From contig JANYLE010000412.1 of assembly GCA_025363795.1 (NCBI GenBank), forward strand, positions 1 to 7,374: DNA of 7,374 nt, given 5' to 3'. This DNA comes from Mariniphaga sp. Its GTDB lineage: Bacteria; Bacteroidota; Bacteroidia; Bacteroidales; Prolixibacteraceae. The translations under genes and the position numbers were made by a program. Positions 1 through 7,096 of this stretch are shown here, piece by piece (within the stretch, counting starts at the first letter, position 1; every line of letters begins with the position of its first letter). The notes below the pieces were generated by a model. That model was not told the origin of the DNA. It ran no database searches and worked only from the letters and a program-made list of their open reading frames with translations.

Positions 1-471
1 ATAGTTTCGACGGCTGCAATAGAAATGCAGGGGCAATCGCAGATCGAGAATTCTTATCTTGGAACTCTGGGACGTGCGATTGAACCAGTTATCAGGCCAT
101 TGGGCTTTGACTGGAGAATGGGAATTTGCCTCATTGCCGGGATTCCAGCAAAAGAGATCGTTGTGAGTACGATGGGTGTTTTGTACGAGACAGGAAAAGA
201 TACGGAGAAAAATACGGCATTACTATCTGAAGTGTTGAAAGCAGAAGTCTATCATTCGGGTCCCAAAGCTGGTGAAAAAGTATTTAATCAGGCTGTTGCA
301 CTCTCCTTCCTCGTTTTCGTGCTGCTCTATTTCCCTTGTATTGCTGTGATTGCAACAATAAAGCGGGAGTCAGGCAGCTGGAAATGGGCTTTATTCACCG
401 TCATCTATACGACAGTTTTTGCCTGGGTTATCGCATTTATTACCTATAATATTGCGCTGTTAATCATTTAA
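1..471 (+). CDS. feoB: Ferrous iron transporter FeoB, C-terminal part (5' truncated by window edge)
   Basis: The reading frame is open from base 1 to the TAA at 469-471, giving the last 156 residues of a larger protein, so the ATG at 25 is internal and not the start. FeoB is an inner-membrane Fe(II) transporter with an N-terminal cytoplasmic G domain followed by a membrane core; only the end of the core is here. The diagnostic part is the stretch PLGFDWRMG followed by AGIPAKEIVVSTMGVLY, typical of the FeoB C-terminal Gate domain. Two hydrophobic helices follow, one around VALSFLVFVLLYFPCIAVIA, containing the conserved FPC, and one at the very end (WALFTVIYTTVFAWVIAFI). The G1-G5 GTPase motifs and any FeoA domain lie outside the window and cannot be judged. 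A Cys-rich FeoB-associated gene begins 11 bases after the stop, so the two are very likely cotranscribed. Family assignment is firm. Confidence 0.95.
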   Translation: MVSTAAIEMQGQSQIENSYLGTLGRAIEPVIRPLGFDWRMGICLIAGIPAKEIVVSTMGVLYETGKDTEKNTALLSEVLKAEVYHSGPKAGEKVFNQAVALSFLVFVLLYFPCIAVIATIKRESGSWKWALFTVIYTTVFAWVIAFITYNIALLII

Positions 472-482
472 TTATTCATGCT

Positions 483-653
483 ATGCAGGAAATTATAACC
501 GGTGTTGTTATTCTGGTCGCCACGATCATAATGGGTGTAAAGGGTTATCAATCTCTTAAATCGTTTAAGAAATCGGATAGCTGCAACGGGTGCGGAAGCT
601 CTTGCCAGGGATGTCCTGTGGCTCCGGGTAAGGGGAAAATAAAAAGCAGATGA
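483..653 (+). CDS. FeoB-associated Cys-rich membrane protein (56 aa)
   Basis: A short complete frame runs from the ATG at 483 to the TGA at 651-653. It has one N-terminal hydrophobic segment (residues about 4-19, IITGVVILVATIIMGV), then a basic stretch (GYQSLKSFKK), then a Cys cluster with spacing C-x2-C-x3-C-x2-C at residues 34, 37, 41 and 44, and a basic tail. This is the build of the small FeoB-associated Cys-rich membrane proteins commonly encoded right after feoB in Bacteroidota and Firmicutes; their exact role is not established, though an iron-handling or FeoB-assembly function is usually assumed. The four cysteines could bind Fe(II) or an Fe-S cluster, which is inference. It starts 11 bases after the feoB stop with no evident Shine-Dalgarno sequence. 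The ATG at 478 is out of frame and closes after six codons, so 483 is the sensible start. The stop codon lies inside the terminator stem. Confidence 0.88.
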   Translation: MQEIITGVVILVATIIMGVKGYQSLKSFKKSDSCNGCGSSCQGCPVAPGKGKIKSR

Positions 654-669
654 AAAATCACCTGCTTTT
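642..669. terminator. Bidirectional intrinsic terminator between convergent operons
   Basis: The arm 642-653 (AAAAGCAGATGA) pairs with 658-669 (TCACCTGCTTTT) with a single mismatch (A650/C661) around an AAAA loop. Reading rightwards the stem ends in TTTT; reading leftwards it ends in TTTTT followed by ATTTT (complement of 636-645). It sits between the end of the feoB operon and the end of the oppositely oriented yqhD gene, 30 bases from the latter's stop, so it can end transcription from both sides. The left arm contains the stop codon of the Cys-rich protein gene. Confidence 0.8.
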
Positions 670-698
670 ATAAACGCTATATAATTGGTATATAGAAA

Positions 699-1865
699 TT
701 ACTTTAATTGTAGTTCCAGAATTTCAGCTACATCTGCAATCGTAAGATCACCACGCTCCCCAATTCCTTTAATTCCCCTTTTTGTAAACCGGTCAACCAC
801 TTTAACGATAATGTCGCTCCCAACGCCATAGTCGGCCAATTTGGTTTTTATTCCGACAGATTCAAAAAAACCGACTGTCTTTTTAATGGTCGCATCAATT
901 CGCTCATTCGTACTTCCTTCGGTGATTTTCCAGACCCTTTCGCCATACTGAAGAATCTTCTCTTTCTTAGTTTCCCGTTTAAGGTTCATGATTCCCGGCA
1001 GGATAATGCAAAGTGTCTGTCCATGATCGATCCCGTGAAAGGCGGTCAATTCATGTCCGATTGTATGCGTAGCCCAATCCTGAGGTACACCTGCTCCAAT
1101 GAGTCCGTTTAAAGCCATTGTCGCAGCCCACATGAAATTGGCAGCTGATTCGTAATCGGTACGATTGGCAAGCACTTTTGGTCCCTCTTCGATAAGCGTT
1201 ATCAGAATTGATTCGGCAAAGCGATCCTGGATTGGAGCGTTAACCGGATAGGTGAGGTACTGCTCCATCACATGGGCAAATGCATCGACAATACCGTTGG
1301 CGACCTGAATCTGTGGCAGTGAAAATACGACTTCCGGATCGAGAATAGAGAAAACCGGCATTACATGTTCTGAGTCAAATGCAAGCTTGTCATGGGTTTC
1401 CCAACGTGTTACCACTGAGTTTCCGTTCATTTCGGATCCCGTTGCAGGAAGTGTGAGTACGGTTCCAATCGGTAAAGCCTTCTCAACATGAAACTCACTG
1501 CGTCGTGATAATATTTCCCATGGATCGGATCCTTCCCAAAGTGCAGCAGCTGCTATAAACTTGGTGCCATCCAATACTGAACCGCCACCAACAGCGAGCA
1601 AAAAATCAATTTTATGCGCTTTGGCGAGTGCAACACCCTTCATCAACGTTTCGTAGTGCGGGTTAGCTTCGATTCCGTTAAATTCGATAATATTGTAACC
1701 TTTCAAGGCCGTTATGACCTGATCATAAACGCCGTTTTTCTTAATACTTCCACCACCATAGGTGAGCATAACATTTGCTCCTTTGGGAACCAACTTCGAA
1801 AGTTTAGCAATTTCCCCTTTCCCGAAACAAATCTTTACCGGATTATAAAACTCAAAATTATTCAT
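699..1865 (-). CDS. yqhD: YqhD-type NADPH-dependent iron-containing alcohol dehydrogenase / aldehyde reductase
   Basis: The 388-residue product belongs to the group III metal-dependent alcohol dehydrogenases and closely resembles E. coli YqhD (387 residues) throughout, starting with MNNF. The N-terminal Rossmann-like domain carries YGGGSIKKNG (residues 36-45) and VGGGSVLDGTKF (92-103), the dinucleotide-binding loops; the GGGS form at 37-40 is that of the NADPH-using YqhD. The C-terminal helical domain carries the metal ligands at the YqhD positions: Asp194 and His198 in DAFAH, His267 in WATHTIGHE, and His281 in FHGIDH. The family reduces a broad range of short-chain, often toxic aldehydes (methylglyoxal, acrolein, butanal) in the cytoplasm; the natural substrate here is unknown. 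The ATG at 1863-1865 fits the family start and is preceded by an A/T-rich leader without a Shine-Dalgarno sequence. It lies 172 bases downstream of argF on the same strand, so it is probably a separate transcription unit, ending at the terminator at 642-669. Confidence 0.93.
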   Translation of the reverse strand: MNNFEFYNPVKICFGKGEIAKLSKLVPKGANVMLTYGGGSIKKNGVYDQVITALKGYNIIEFNGIEANPHYETLMKGVALAKAHKIDFLLAVGGGSVLDGTKFIAAAALWEGSDPWEILSRRSEFHVEKALPIGTVLTLPATGSEMNGNSVVTRWETHDKLAFDSEHVMPVFSILDPEVVFSLPQIQVANGIVDAFAHVMEQYLTYPVNAPIQDRFAESILITLIEEGPKVLANRTDYESAANFMWAATMALNGLIGAGVPQDWATHTIGHELTAFHGIDHGQTLCIILPGIMNLKRETKKEKILQYGERVWKITEGSTNERIDATIKKTVGFFESVGIKTKLADYGVGSDIIVKVVDRFTKRGIKGIGERGDLTIADVAEILELQLK

Positions 1866-2037
1866 GCTAATATTCTTTAAATCAAATTATTTAAATCTCA
1901 AATGGCCATTCCCGACATCGTTCTGAATGTGATGATTCCAACGCGGCAGGAAAGAACAGTATTACAACAGTTATTTGTTGTTAGAGTTGTACCTAATTTC
2001 AAGGCATTGTCAATTTAAAAACCTAAACAGCTTCTGC

Positions 2038-3039
2038 CTAATTACCTAACGTTGCAACCATCACCGCTTTAATCGTATGCATACGGTTTTCTGCCTGATC
2101 AAAAACAATTGATGCTTCACTTTCGAATATCTCATTGGTGACCTCCATCGACGCGAGACCGAATTTCTGATAGATGGCTTCTCCGATTTTCGTATCCCGA
2201 TCGTGATTGGCTGGCAGACAATGCAAGAATTTTACATGAGGATTTCCGGTCAATTCCATCGCCTTTTTATTCACCTGGTATGGTTTGAGCAACTCGATTC
2301 TTTCGGCCCATACTTCATCAGGTTCACCCATCGAAACCCAAACGTCGGTATATAAAAAGTCACAATCTTTTACCGCTTCGGCAAGGTTATCCGTAACTGT
2401 GATTTTTGCCCCGCTTTCTTCCGCAATTTTTCTGCATTGACGCTGAAGCATAACGGCAGGTTGGCAAGCTTTGGGTGCAGCAGCGCGGAAGTCCATTCCC
2501 ATTTTTGCTGCTCCAACCATCAATGAGTTCCCCATATTATTTCGGGCATCACCAAGATAGGCAAATTTTATCTCAGACAACGGTTTCTTGCAATGTTCAA
2601 TCATAGTAAGAAAATCGGCAAGGATTTGTGTCGGGTGAAATTCATTCGTAAGACCATTCCATACAGGAACTCCGGCATATTTTGCCAGCTCCTCTACGAT
2701 TGATTGTTCGTAACCCCGGTATTGAATTCCGTCGTACATTCTCCCAAGTACCCTGGCAGTATCTTTCATCGACTCCTTGGTGCCAATTTGTGACCCGGAA
2801 GGCCCAAGGTAGGTTACGTGTGCTCCCTGATCGTAAGCAGCAACCTCGAATGCACAACGGGTCCGGGTTGATGTCTTTTCAAAAATCAGTGCAATGTTTC
2901 TGCCGACCAGCTTTTGCTCTTCGGTGCCTGCTGACTTGGCCCACTTTAATTCGGCGGCAAGTTCAAGTAAGTAATCAATCTCCTGGTGCGAAAAATCAAG
3001 CAGTTTAAGAAAGTGCCTGGCATGTAGGTTAATAGCCAT
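2038..3039 (-). CDS. argF: Ornithine carbamoyltransferase (likely catabolic, ArcB-like)
   Basis: The 333-residue length is that of classical ornithine carbamoyltransferases. Signature motifs are intact: STRTR at residues 57-61 (carbamoyl phosphate), HPTQ at 135-138, DVWVSMGE at 232-239 (the SMG loop that closes on ornithine), HCLP at 273-276 with the active-site Cys274, and Arg319 near the C-terminus. The SMG loop and HCLP argue for ornithine rather than aspartate, putrescine or N-acylated ornithine as acceptor. The enzyme interconverts ornithine plus carbamoyl phosphate and citrulline plus phosphate in the cytoplasm. Many Bacteroidota make arginine with a distinct N-succinyl- or N-acetyl-ornithine carbamoyltransferase, so a classical enzyme beside carbamate kinase suggests a catabolic role, citrulline to ATP; in that case arcB would be the better symbol. 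It begins 79 bases after arcC on the same strand, behind an A-rich leader (complement of T-rich 3060-3069). Family certain; direction of reaction inferred. Confidence 0.93.
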   Translation of the reverse strand: MAINLHARHFLKLLDFSHQEIDYLLELAAELKWAKSAGTEEQKLVGRNIALIFEKTSTRTRCAFEVAAYDQGAHVTYLGPSGSQIGTKESMKDTARVLGRMYDGIQYRGYEQSIVEELAKYAGVPVWNGLTNEFHPTQILADFLTMIEHCKKPLSEIKFAYLGDARNNMGNSLMVGAAKMGMDFRAAAPKACQPAVMLQRQCRKIAEESGAKITVTDNLAEAVKDCDFLYTDVWVSMGEPDEVWAERIELLKPYQVNKKAMELTGNPHVKFLHCLPANHDRDTKIGEAIYQKFGLASMEVTNEIFESEASIVFDQAENRMHTIKAVMVATLGN

Positions 3040-3097
3040 AATATGTAATTTTAGGATTTATTTTTTTTTAAGATTGTAAAGAACTTTTGACAGCGAA

Positions 3098-3105
3098 CAA
3101 ATTTA
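3098..3105 (-). promoter_or_regulatory. Possible Bacteroidota -7 box upstream of argF
   Basis: On the minus strand these bases read TAAATTTG, an exact match to the TAnnTTTG -7 element of Bacteroidota primary sigma-factor promoters. It lies in the 79-base arcC-argF gap, about 60 bases before the argF start, so argF could be transcribed separately from arcC. No TTTG/TTG is present at the expected -33 position, so this is only suggestive. Confidence 0.25.
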
Positions 3106-3118
3106 GGCGAAATAATGA

Positions 3119-4075
3119 TCACATGTCATAATTCATCGTTATTTTGGATCCATAGGATTTATCTTCAAGCTTCGAGGCCTCAGTGATAATGCTTTTGTCT
3201 CCACCGTTTTTTATGAATTCCAAAGCGGCTTTAATTTTAGGTGCCATCGATCCTTCAGCGAAAGTACCAACTTCAAGGTACTTTACGGTGTCGTTATAAT
3301 CCAGAAATTCAAGTTTCTCTTGGGTTGTGAGGCCGAAATCTTTATAAATGAACGAAACGTCAGTAAGGATATAAAATTCATTGGCATCAGCTCCGGTGGC
3401 CAAAACTGCCGAGGCAAGGTCTTTATCGATAACCGCATCGATCGTTCGGACCTCCTTGTTTTCATCAAAATAGACAGGAATTCCACCACCTCCACAGGTG
3501 ATAACAATATTCCCCTGTCGGGCGAGATCCCGGATTACATTGAGGTTGAAAATTGATTTTGGTACTGGTGACGGAACGACCCGCCGCCATCCTTTATCCC
3601 CTTTTTTACTTAGTTTGAAGATCCACCCTTTTTCTTTGGTGAGGACTTGTGCCTGTTCTTCAGAATAATACATTCCGATTCGTTTGGTTGGATTCTCAAA
3701 TGCCTTATCTTCAGGATCAACCTCCACCATGCCGACAATGGTGATCACGTTCTTCTGAATCCCGTACTTATTTAAAATGTTCCTGAAAATCCGCTCAATC
3801 ATGTATCCAATACCACCCTGGGTATCCGCAACACATATATCAAGAGGCATTTGGGTGATCCCATAAACCTGTTCCCCGGCATCATTTCGCATTAAAATAT
3901 TTCCAACCTGGGGGCCATTACCATGCGTAACAATTAAATCATAGCCCGCATTGATCAGGAAGATGAGGTTTTCAAGTGTCTCTGCCGTATGGATTTCCTG
4001 TTCTTCAATGGTTCCTTTTTCATTATCACGAAGAAGTGCGTTTCCTCCCAGTGCTACAACTGCCAGTTTTTTCAT
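3119..4075 (-). CDS. arcC: Carbamate kinase
   Basis: The 318-residue product is a full-length carbamate kinase of the amino acid kinase fold. Visible motifs in order: VALGGNAL (7-14) for the phosphate-binding N-terminus, THGNGPQVGN (50-59), Lys131 in NPTKRIG, GWRRVVPSPVP (162-172), CGGGGIPV (194-201), DAVIDKDLAS (213-222) with Asp217/Lys218, and GSMAPK (275-280), whose Lys280 belongs to the nucleotide/phosphoryl-transfer set. The RRVVPSP and GSMAPK signatures separate it from glutamate, aspartate and UMP kinases. It makes ATP from carbamoyl phosphate and ADP, releasing ammonia and CO2; in most bacteria this ends arginine, agmatine or allantoin breakdown. Its partner here is the carbamoyltransferase 79 bases downstream, pointing to citrulline/arginine as the source. 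The ATG at 4073-4075 gives the usual MKKLAVVALGG start. It is divergent from ftsK across a 558-base gap. Two AAGTTC copies lie nine bases apart just upstream (4090-4104). Confidence 0.95.
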   Translation of the reverse strand: MKKLAVVALGGNALLRDNEKGTIEEQEIHTAETLENLIFLINAGYDLIVTHGNGPQVGNILMRNDAGEQVYGITQMPLDICVADTQGGIGYMIERIFRNILNKYGIQKNVITIVGMVEVDPEDKAFENPTKRIGMYYSEEQAQVLTKEKGWIFKLSKKGDKGWRRVVPSPVPKSIFNLNVIRDLARQGNIVITCGGGGIPVYFDENKEVRTIDAVIDKDLASAVLATGADANEFYILTDVSFIYKDFGLTTQEKLEFLDYNDTVKYLEVGTFAEGSMAPKIKAALEFIKNGGDKSIITEASKLEDKSYGSKITMNYDM

Positions 4076-4283
4076 AATGAAGCAATTTTAAGTTCAGTAA
4101 GTTCGGAATTAAATAACGACCGAAAATAGCATTAATCAATTAGTCTGTATCTGCTATAAATCATATTTTAAACAATAATCCAAGGCTGGTTTTTATTTTT
4201 AATTATCAGGTTAATAGTGATTTGTCGTTACTGGCGAATGGAGTTAACAGGTACGGGAAGCTATATTTTCATTGGGATGTTGT

Positions 4284-4338
4284 CCTGCTACTTTAAAAGT
4301 GACATACTCTCTGGTTATTCCGGCTGCTTTTAAAGCAG
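4284..4338. repeat. Paired palindromic repeats with CTTTWAAAG core
   Basis: Two palindromes lie 36 bases apart centre to centre: ACTTT-A-AAAGT (4290-4300) and CTGCTTT-T-AAAGCAG (4324-4338). They also align as direct repeats over 16 bases (4284-4299 and 4320-4335) with 13 identities. The symmetry and spacing are what a dimeric DNA-binding regulator would read, but no regulator is encoded nearby and chance is not excluded. They are 215-251 bases from the arcC start and about 295-345 bases from the ftsK start. Confidence 0.35.
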
Positions 4339-4576
4339 AACAACTGATAACACTTTAGCTGGCGTTTTGAAATCTGGGGTGAAGTATAAAATGATTCACA
4401 ATATTTCCAAAACTCAGTTTGAATTCTGAACCCTTCAGTTCTGTTTCCGCATTTATCTATTAAATGTATTGATGGATTGTGAATTAGAGGTTCTCTTATT
4501 TTTTGATTAAAGGGGAAGGATTAAAGATAACCAACTGTAAAAAGTTTAAAATGGATATACCCGACGAATTTTTGGT

Positions 4577-4584
4577 TAAATTTG
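4577..4584 (+). promoter_or_regulatory. Possible Bacteroidota -7 box upstream of ftsK
   Basis: The bases TAAATTTG match the TAnnTTTG -7 consensus exactly and lie 49 bases before the ftsK ATG, a plausible leader length. There is no TTTG or TTG at the expected -33 position (around 4553-4557), and a match of this length is expected by chance fairly often in A/T-rich DNA, so the call is tentative. Confidence 0.25.
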
Positions 4585-4633
4585 CAGGACAATACAATGC
4601 TGTTTTAATAGAAATAATTTTGATCTCATATAC

Positions 4634-7063
4634 ATGGTCCGCAGTAAAAATGAAAAATCAAGTACTTCTTCCACTAAGAAAGGCGGAATTAGTGGTCGGT
4701 TAGGAAATCTCAACAGGTGGGAGCGCGTAGGTGGCGTACTTGCAATTCTGCTTTTTTTCTTCTCTATCTACCTTTTGATTTCGTTTATCTCATTTCTATT
4801 TTCTGGAGGCGCCGATATTAGTCACCTTAACGTTACCTCCAAAGAGTTATTGTCGAATCCTGATTTGAAAATACAAAATGCAGGTGGCCGATGGGGTGCC
4901 GTATGTGCCAATTTGCTTATTAACAAGGGATTTGGGATTGCATCCATAGGATTTATCTATCTTCTTGCCATCATTTCTTTAAGACTTGGCAAAATAGGCA
5001 AGTTTTCACTGAAGCGTAATTTCGCCTATGGCCTATTTCTAATTATTTGGACATCATTAGCCTTAGGTTATTTTCTCTCGGCCCTTTACGAAAAGTCGTT
5101 TTTAATTCCGGGAGGAATGTACGGGTATTTTATCAGCCAGTTGCTGAATTCAACCATTGGAAAAATTGGTACATTCTTTATGATTCTTGCCTCAATCCTG
5201 ATTTGTATTATTATTGCATTTGAGGAGGCATGGCCATTGATTAAAAAGTGGGTGACCTACAAGCGATTGAAGGCTGCCACTAACAAAGTGGAAGCCTTGG
5301 AAGAGGATACTTTTTCAATACCCCAGGCACCAGTGATTCCAACCAAGGAAAAAGCTTTTGCCAAGGTGGCTGTCGGAAACAATGTTGAGATTGTTTATGC
5401 CGGAGCAGCGAAAGAGCAGGATACGCTAGAATTGGAACGGGAAGAAGTTCATCATGAAGAACATGCTTCGTTTGTTAAACGGGAAGTTTTAACTCCTGAA
5501 CCTCGTCAGACGACAGAAGACGACGGACTTTACGAGGGCGCAGATAAGGATATGCCAGACTTTGATCCGACACTTGAACTGTCGCGTTACAAATTTCCTC
5601 CAATTGAATTACTTGAAGAAAGGTCGTCAGGTAATCCCCAGGTTTCGGATGATGAATTAATTGCCAACAAGAACAAGATTCTCCAAACCCTGAAGAACTA
5701 CAATATAGAGATTGTTAAAATTAAGGCTACAACAGGTCCTACAATTACTCTTTATGAAATTGTTCCGGCACCAGGGGTAAGGATATCGAAGATAAAAAAC
5801 CTTGAGGATGATATCGCATTGAGCCTCGCCGCTTTGGGAATCAGGATCATCGCTCCGATTCCGGGGAAAGGAACAGTGGGGATTGAAGTTCCAAACAGTA
5901 AACCGGAGATGGTATCTATGCGATCACTGATTACATCAAAGGTTTTTCAGGAAACTGATTATGAATTACCACTTGCTCTTGGTAAAACGATTTCGAATGA
6001 AACGTTTGTTGTTGATCTTACCAAAATGCCCCACATACTGGTTGCCGGAGCAACAGGTCAGGGGAAATCTGTCGGTTTGAATGCCATTATCTCTTCACTG
6101 CTTTATAAGAAACACCCGGCCCAACTTAAATTTGTGTTTATCGACCCTAAGAAAGTTGAGTTAAATCTTTATGCCATTATAGAGAAACACTTCCTCGCGA
6201 AAATGGAGGGCGAGACCGATCCGATCATTACGGATGTTCAGAAGGTTAAAAACACCCTTAATTCATTGAATCATGAGATGGATATGCGCTATGACCTTCT
6301 GAAAAAGGCTCATGCACGAAACATTAAAGAGTACAATGAAAAATTCATTGCCCGCAGGTTAAATCCCGAAAAAGGACATCGCTATCAGCCTTATATTGTG
6401 GTCGTTATCGACGAGTTTGCGGACCTGATTATGACAGCAGGCAAAGAGATCGAATTGCCGATTGCCCGGATTGCACAGTTAGCCAGGGCTGTTGGTATTC
6501 ATATGGTAATAGCAACGCAGCGTCCTTCTATTAATATTATCACAGGTGTGATCAAAGCCAATTTCCCGGCACGAATTGCATTTAGAGTAGCATCGATGGT
6601 TGACTCCAGAACGATATTAGATACACCAGGTGCAAACCAGTTGATTGGCAAGGGAGATATGCTTGTTTCCACGGGGAATAACCTGGTCAGGGTGCAATGC
6701 GCATTTGTGGATACGCCCGAAGTTGAGGCGATTGCCAAATATATCAGCCAGCAGCCTTCCTATCCGAGTGCCTACTTGTTGCCTGAATGTCACCTTGAGG
6801 AATCAGATGACTCCAATACTGTCGACTTAAGAAACCGTGATGATTTCTTTGATGAAGCAGCGAGGATAGTGGTAATGAATCAGACAGGCTCCACATCTGC
6901 CATACAGCGCAAATTTTCGATCGGATACAACAGGGCGGGCAGAATAATGGATCAATTGGAAGCTGCGGGAATTGTTGGCCAGAACGAAGGGAGCAAAGCG
7001 CGCCAGGTTTTATTGCAGGACGAATACGCTTTGGAACAATTATTGAAGGGTCTGGATCAATAA
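4634..7063 (+). CDS. ftsK: DNA translocase FtsK/SpoIIIE
   Basis: The 809-residue protein has the complete FtsK build. Four membrane helices lie near residues 33-57, 99-118, 130-152 and 176-197, anchoring it in the inner membrane at the septum. A short charged linker (about 200-315; acidic around LELEREEVHHEE) replaces the very long linker of E. coli FtsK. The alpha/beta motor spans about 315-705, with Walker A GATGQGKS (472-479, Lys478) and Walker B IVVVIDEFADL (588-598, Asp593/Glu594), followed by IATQRPS (626-632). A C-terminal winged-helix gamma domain (about 736-795, including TSAIQRKFSIGYNRAGRIMDQLE) is the part that in the family reads polar chromosome sequences and contacts Xer recombinase. 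It pumps DNA so that sister chromosomes clear the division site. The ATG at 4634 gives a basic N-terminus before the first helix, as expected. No terminator follows, so readthrough into the lolA-like gene 126 bases on is likely. Confidence 0.96.
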   Translation: MVRSKNEKSSTSSTKKGGISGRLGNLNRWERVGGVLAILLFFFSIYLLISFISFLFSGGADISHLNVTSKELLSNPDLKIQNAGGRWGAVCANLLINKGFGIASIGFIYLLAIISLRLGKIGKFSLKRNFAYGLFLIIWTSLALGYFLSALYEKSFLIPGGMYGYFISQLLNSTIGKIGTFFMILASILICIIIAFEEAWPLIKKWVTYKRLKAATNKVEALEEDTFSIPQAPVIPTKEKAFAKVAVGNNVEIVYAGAAKEQDTLELEREEVHHEEHASFVKREVLTPEPRQTTEDDGLYEGADKDMPDFDPTLELSRYKFPPIELLEERSSGNPQVSDDELIANKNKILQTLKNYNIEIVKIKATTGPTITLYEIVPAPGVRISKIKNLEDDIALSLAALGIRIIAPIPGKGTVGIEVPNSKPEMVSMRSLITSKVFQETDYELPLALGKTISNETFVVDLTKMPHILVAGATGQGKSVGLNAIISSLLYKKHPAQLKFVFIDPKKVELNLYAIIEKHFLAKMEGETDPIITDVQKVKNTLNSLNHEMDMRYDLLKKAHARNIKEYNEKFIARRLNPEKGHRYQPYIVVVIDEFADLIMTAGKEIELPIARIAQLARAVGIHMVIATQRPSINIITGVIKANFPARIAFRVASMVDSRTILDTPGANQLIGKGDMLVSTGNNLVRVQCAFVDTPEVEAIAKYISQQPSYPSAYLLPECHLEESDDSNTVDLRNRDDFFDEAARIVVMNQTGSTSAIQRKFSIGYNRAGRIMDQLEAAGIVGQNEGSKARQVLLQDEYALEQLLKGLDQ

Positions 7064-7096
7064 TGGGCGTTTTATTTATTTAAAAACAAATTTTAA

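Larger units (their letters stand above)
4076..4633. other. Gene-free divergent intergenic region between arcC and ftsK
   Basis: This A/T-rich stretch of 558 bases has no convincing coding sequence in any frame: the longest frames are a 31-codon ORF at 4238-4333 and a 50-codon ORF at 4551-4703 that runs into ftsK, neither resembling a known family. Being divergent, it must hold promoters for both arcC (minus) and ftsK (plus). Visible elements are a direct AAGTTC repeat (4090-4095 and 4099-4104), two related CTTTWAAAG palindromes (4290-4300 and 4324-4338), and a -7-like box near ftsK (4577-4584). No tRNA, rRNA, insertion sequence or known riboswitch was recognised by eye. Confidence 0.7.

Noticed and set aside
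1614..1880. Plus-strand ORF of 88 codons opposite yqhD
   Set aside because: It lies antisense to a well-supported yqhD coding sequence and has no domain-like composition; a shadow frame.
1964..1981. Small hairpin ACAACA / TGTTGT between argF and yqhD
   Set aside because: Only six A/T-rich pairs and no T-tract on the minus strand, so it does not support a terminator for argF.
1866..2037. Search for a promoter of yqhD
   Set aside because: The best candidates (ATAATTTG near the start; a TTGACA-like hexamer farther up) miss the Bacteroidota TAnnTTTG consensus or its spacing, so no promoter is called.
2642..3008. Alternative-frame ORFs on both strands inside the carbamoyltransferase gene
   Set aside because: They are fully contained in a gene whose catalytic motifs are all in the main frame; their products are low-complexity shadows.
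3283..3556. ORFs overlapping arcC in other frames
   Set aside because: Contained within the carbamate kinase gene and without independent support.
4238..4333. 31-codon ORF in the arcC/ftsK gap
   Set aside because: Short, no known similarity, no clear ribosome site, and its end falls in the palindrome at 4324-4338; consistent with chance.
4394..4484. Nine-base inverted repeat ATTCACAAT / ATTGTGAAT
   Set aside because: The arms are separated by 73 bases, and a perfect nine-base match somewhere in a 558-base region is expected about as often as not.
4503..4703. ORF just upstream of and overlapping the ftsK start (TTG at 4503 or ATG at 4551)
   Set aside because: It overlaps the first 70 bases of ftsK in another frame, has no recognisable domain, and would need a TTG start or a 50-codon version with no convincing ribosome site.
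6499..6830. ORFs overlapping the FtsK motor and gamma domain region
   Set aside because: The FtsK frame is continuous with conserved motifs across this stretch, so these are shadows.
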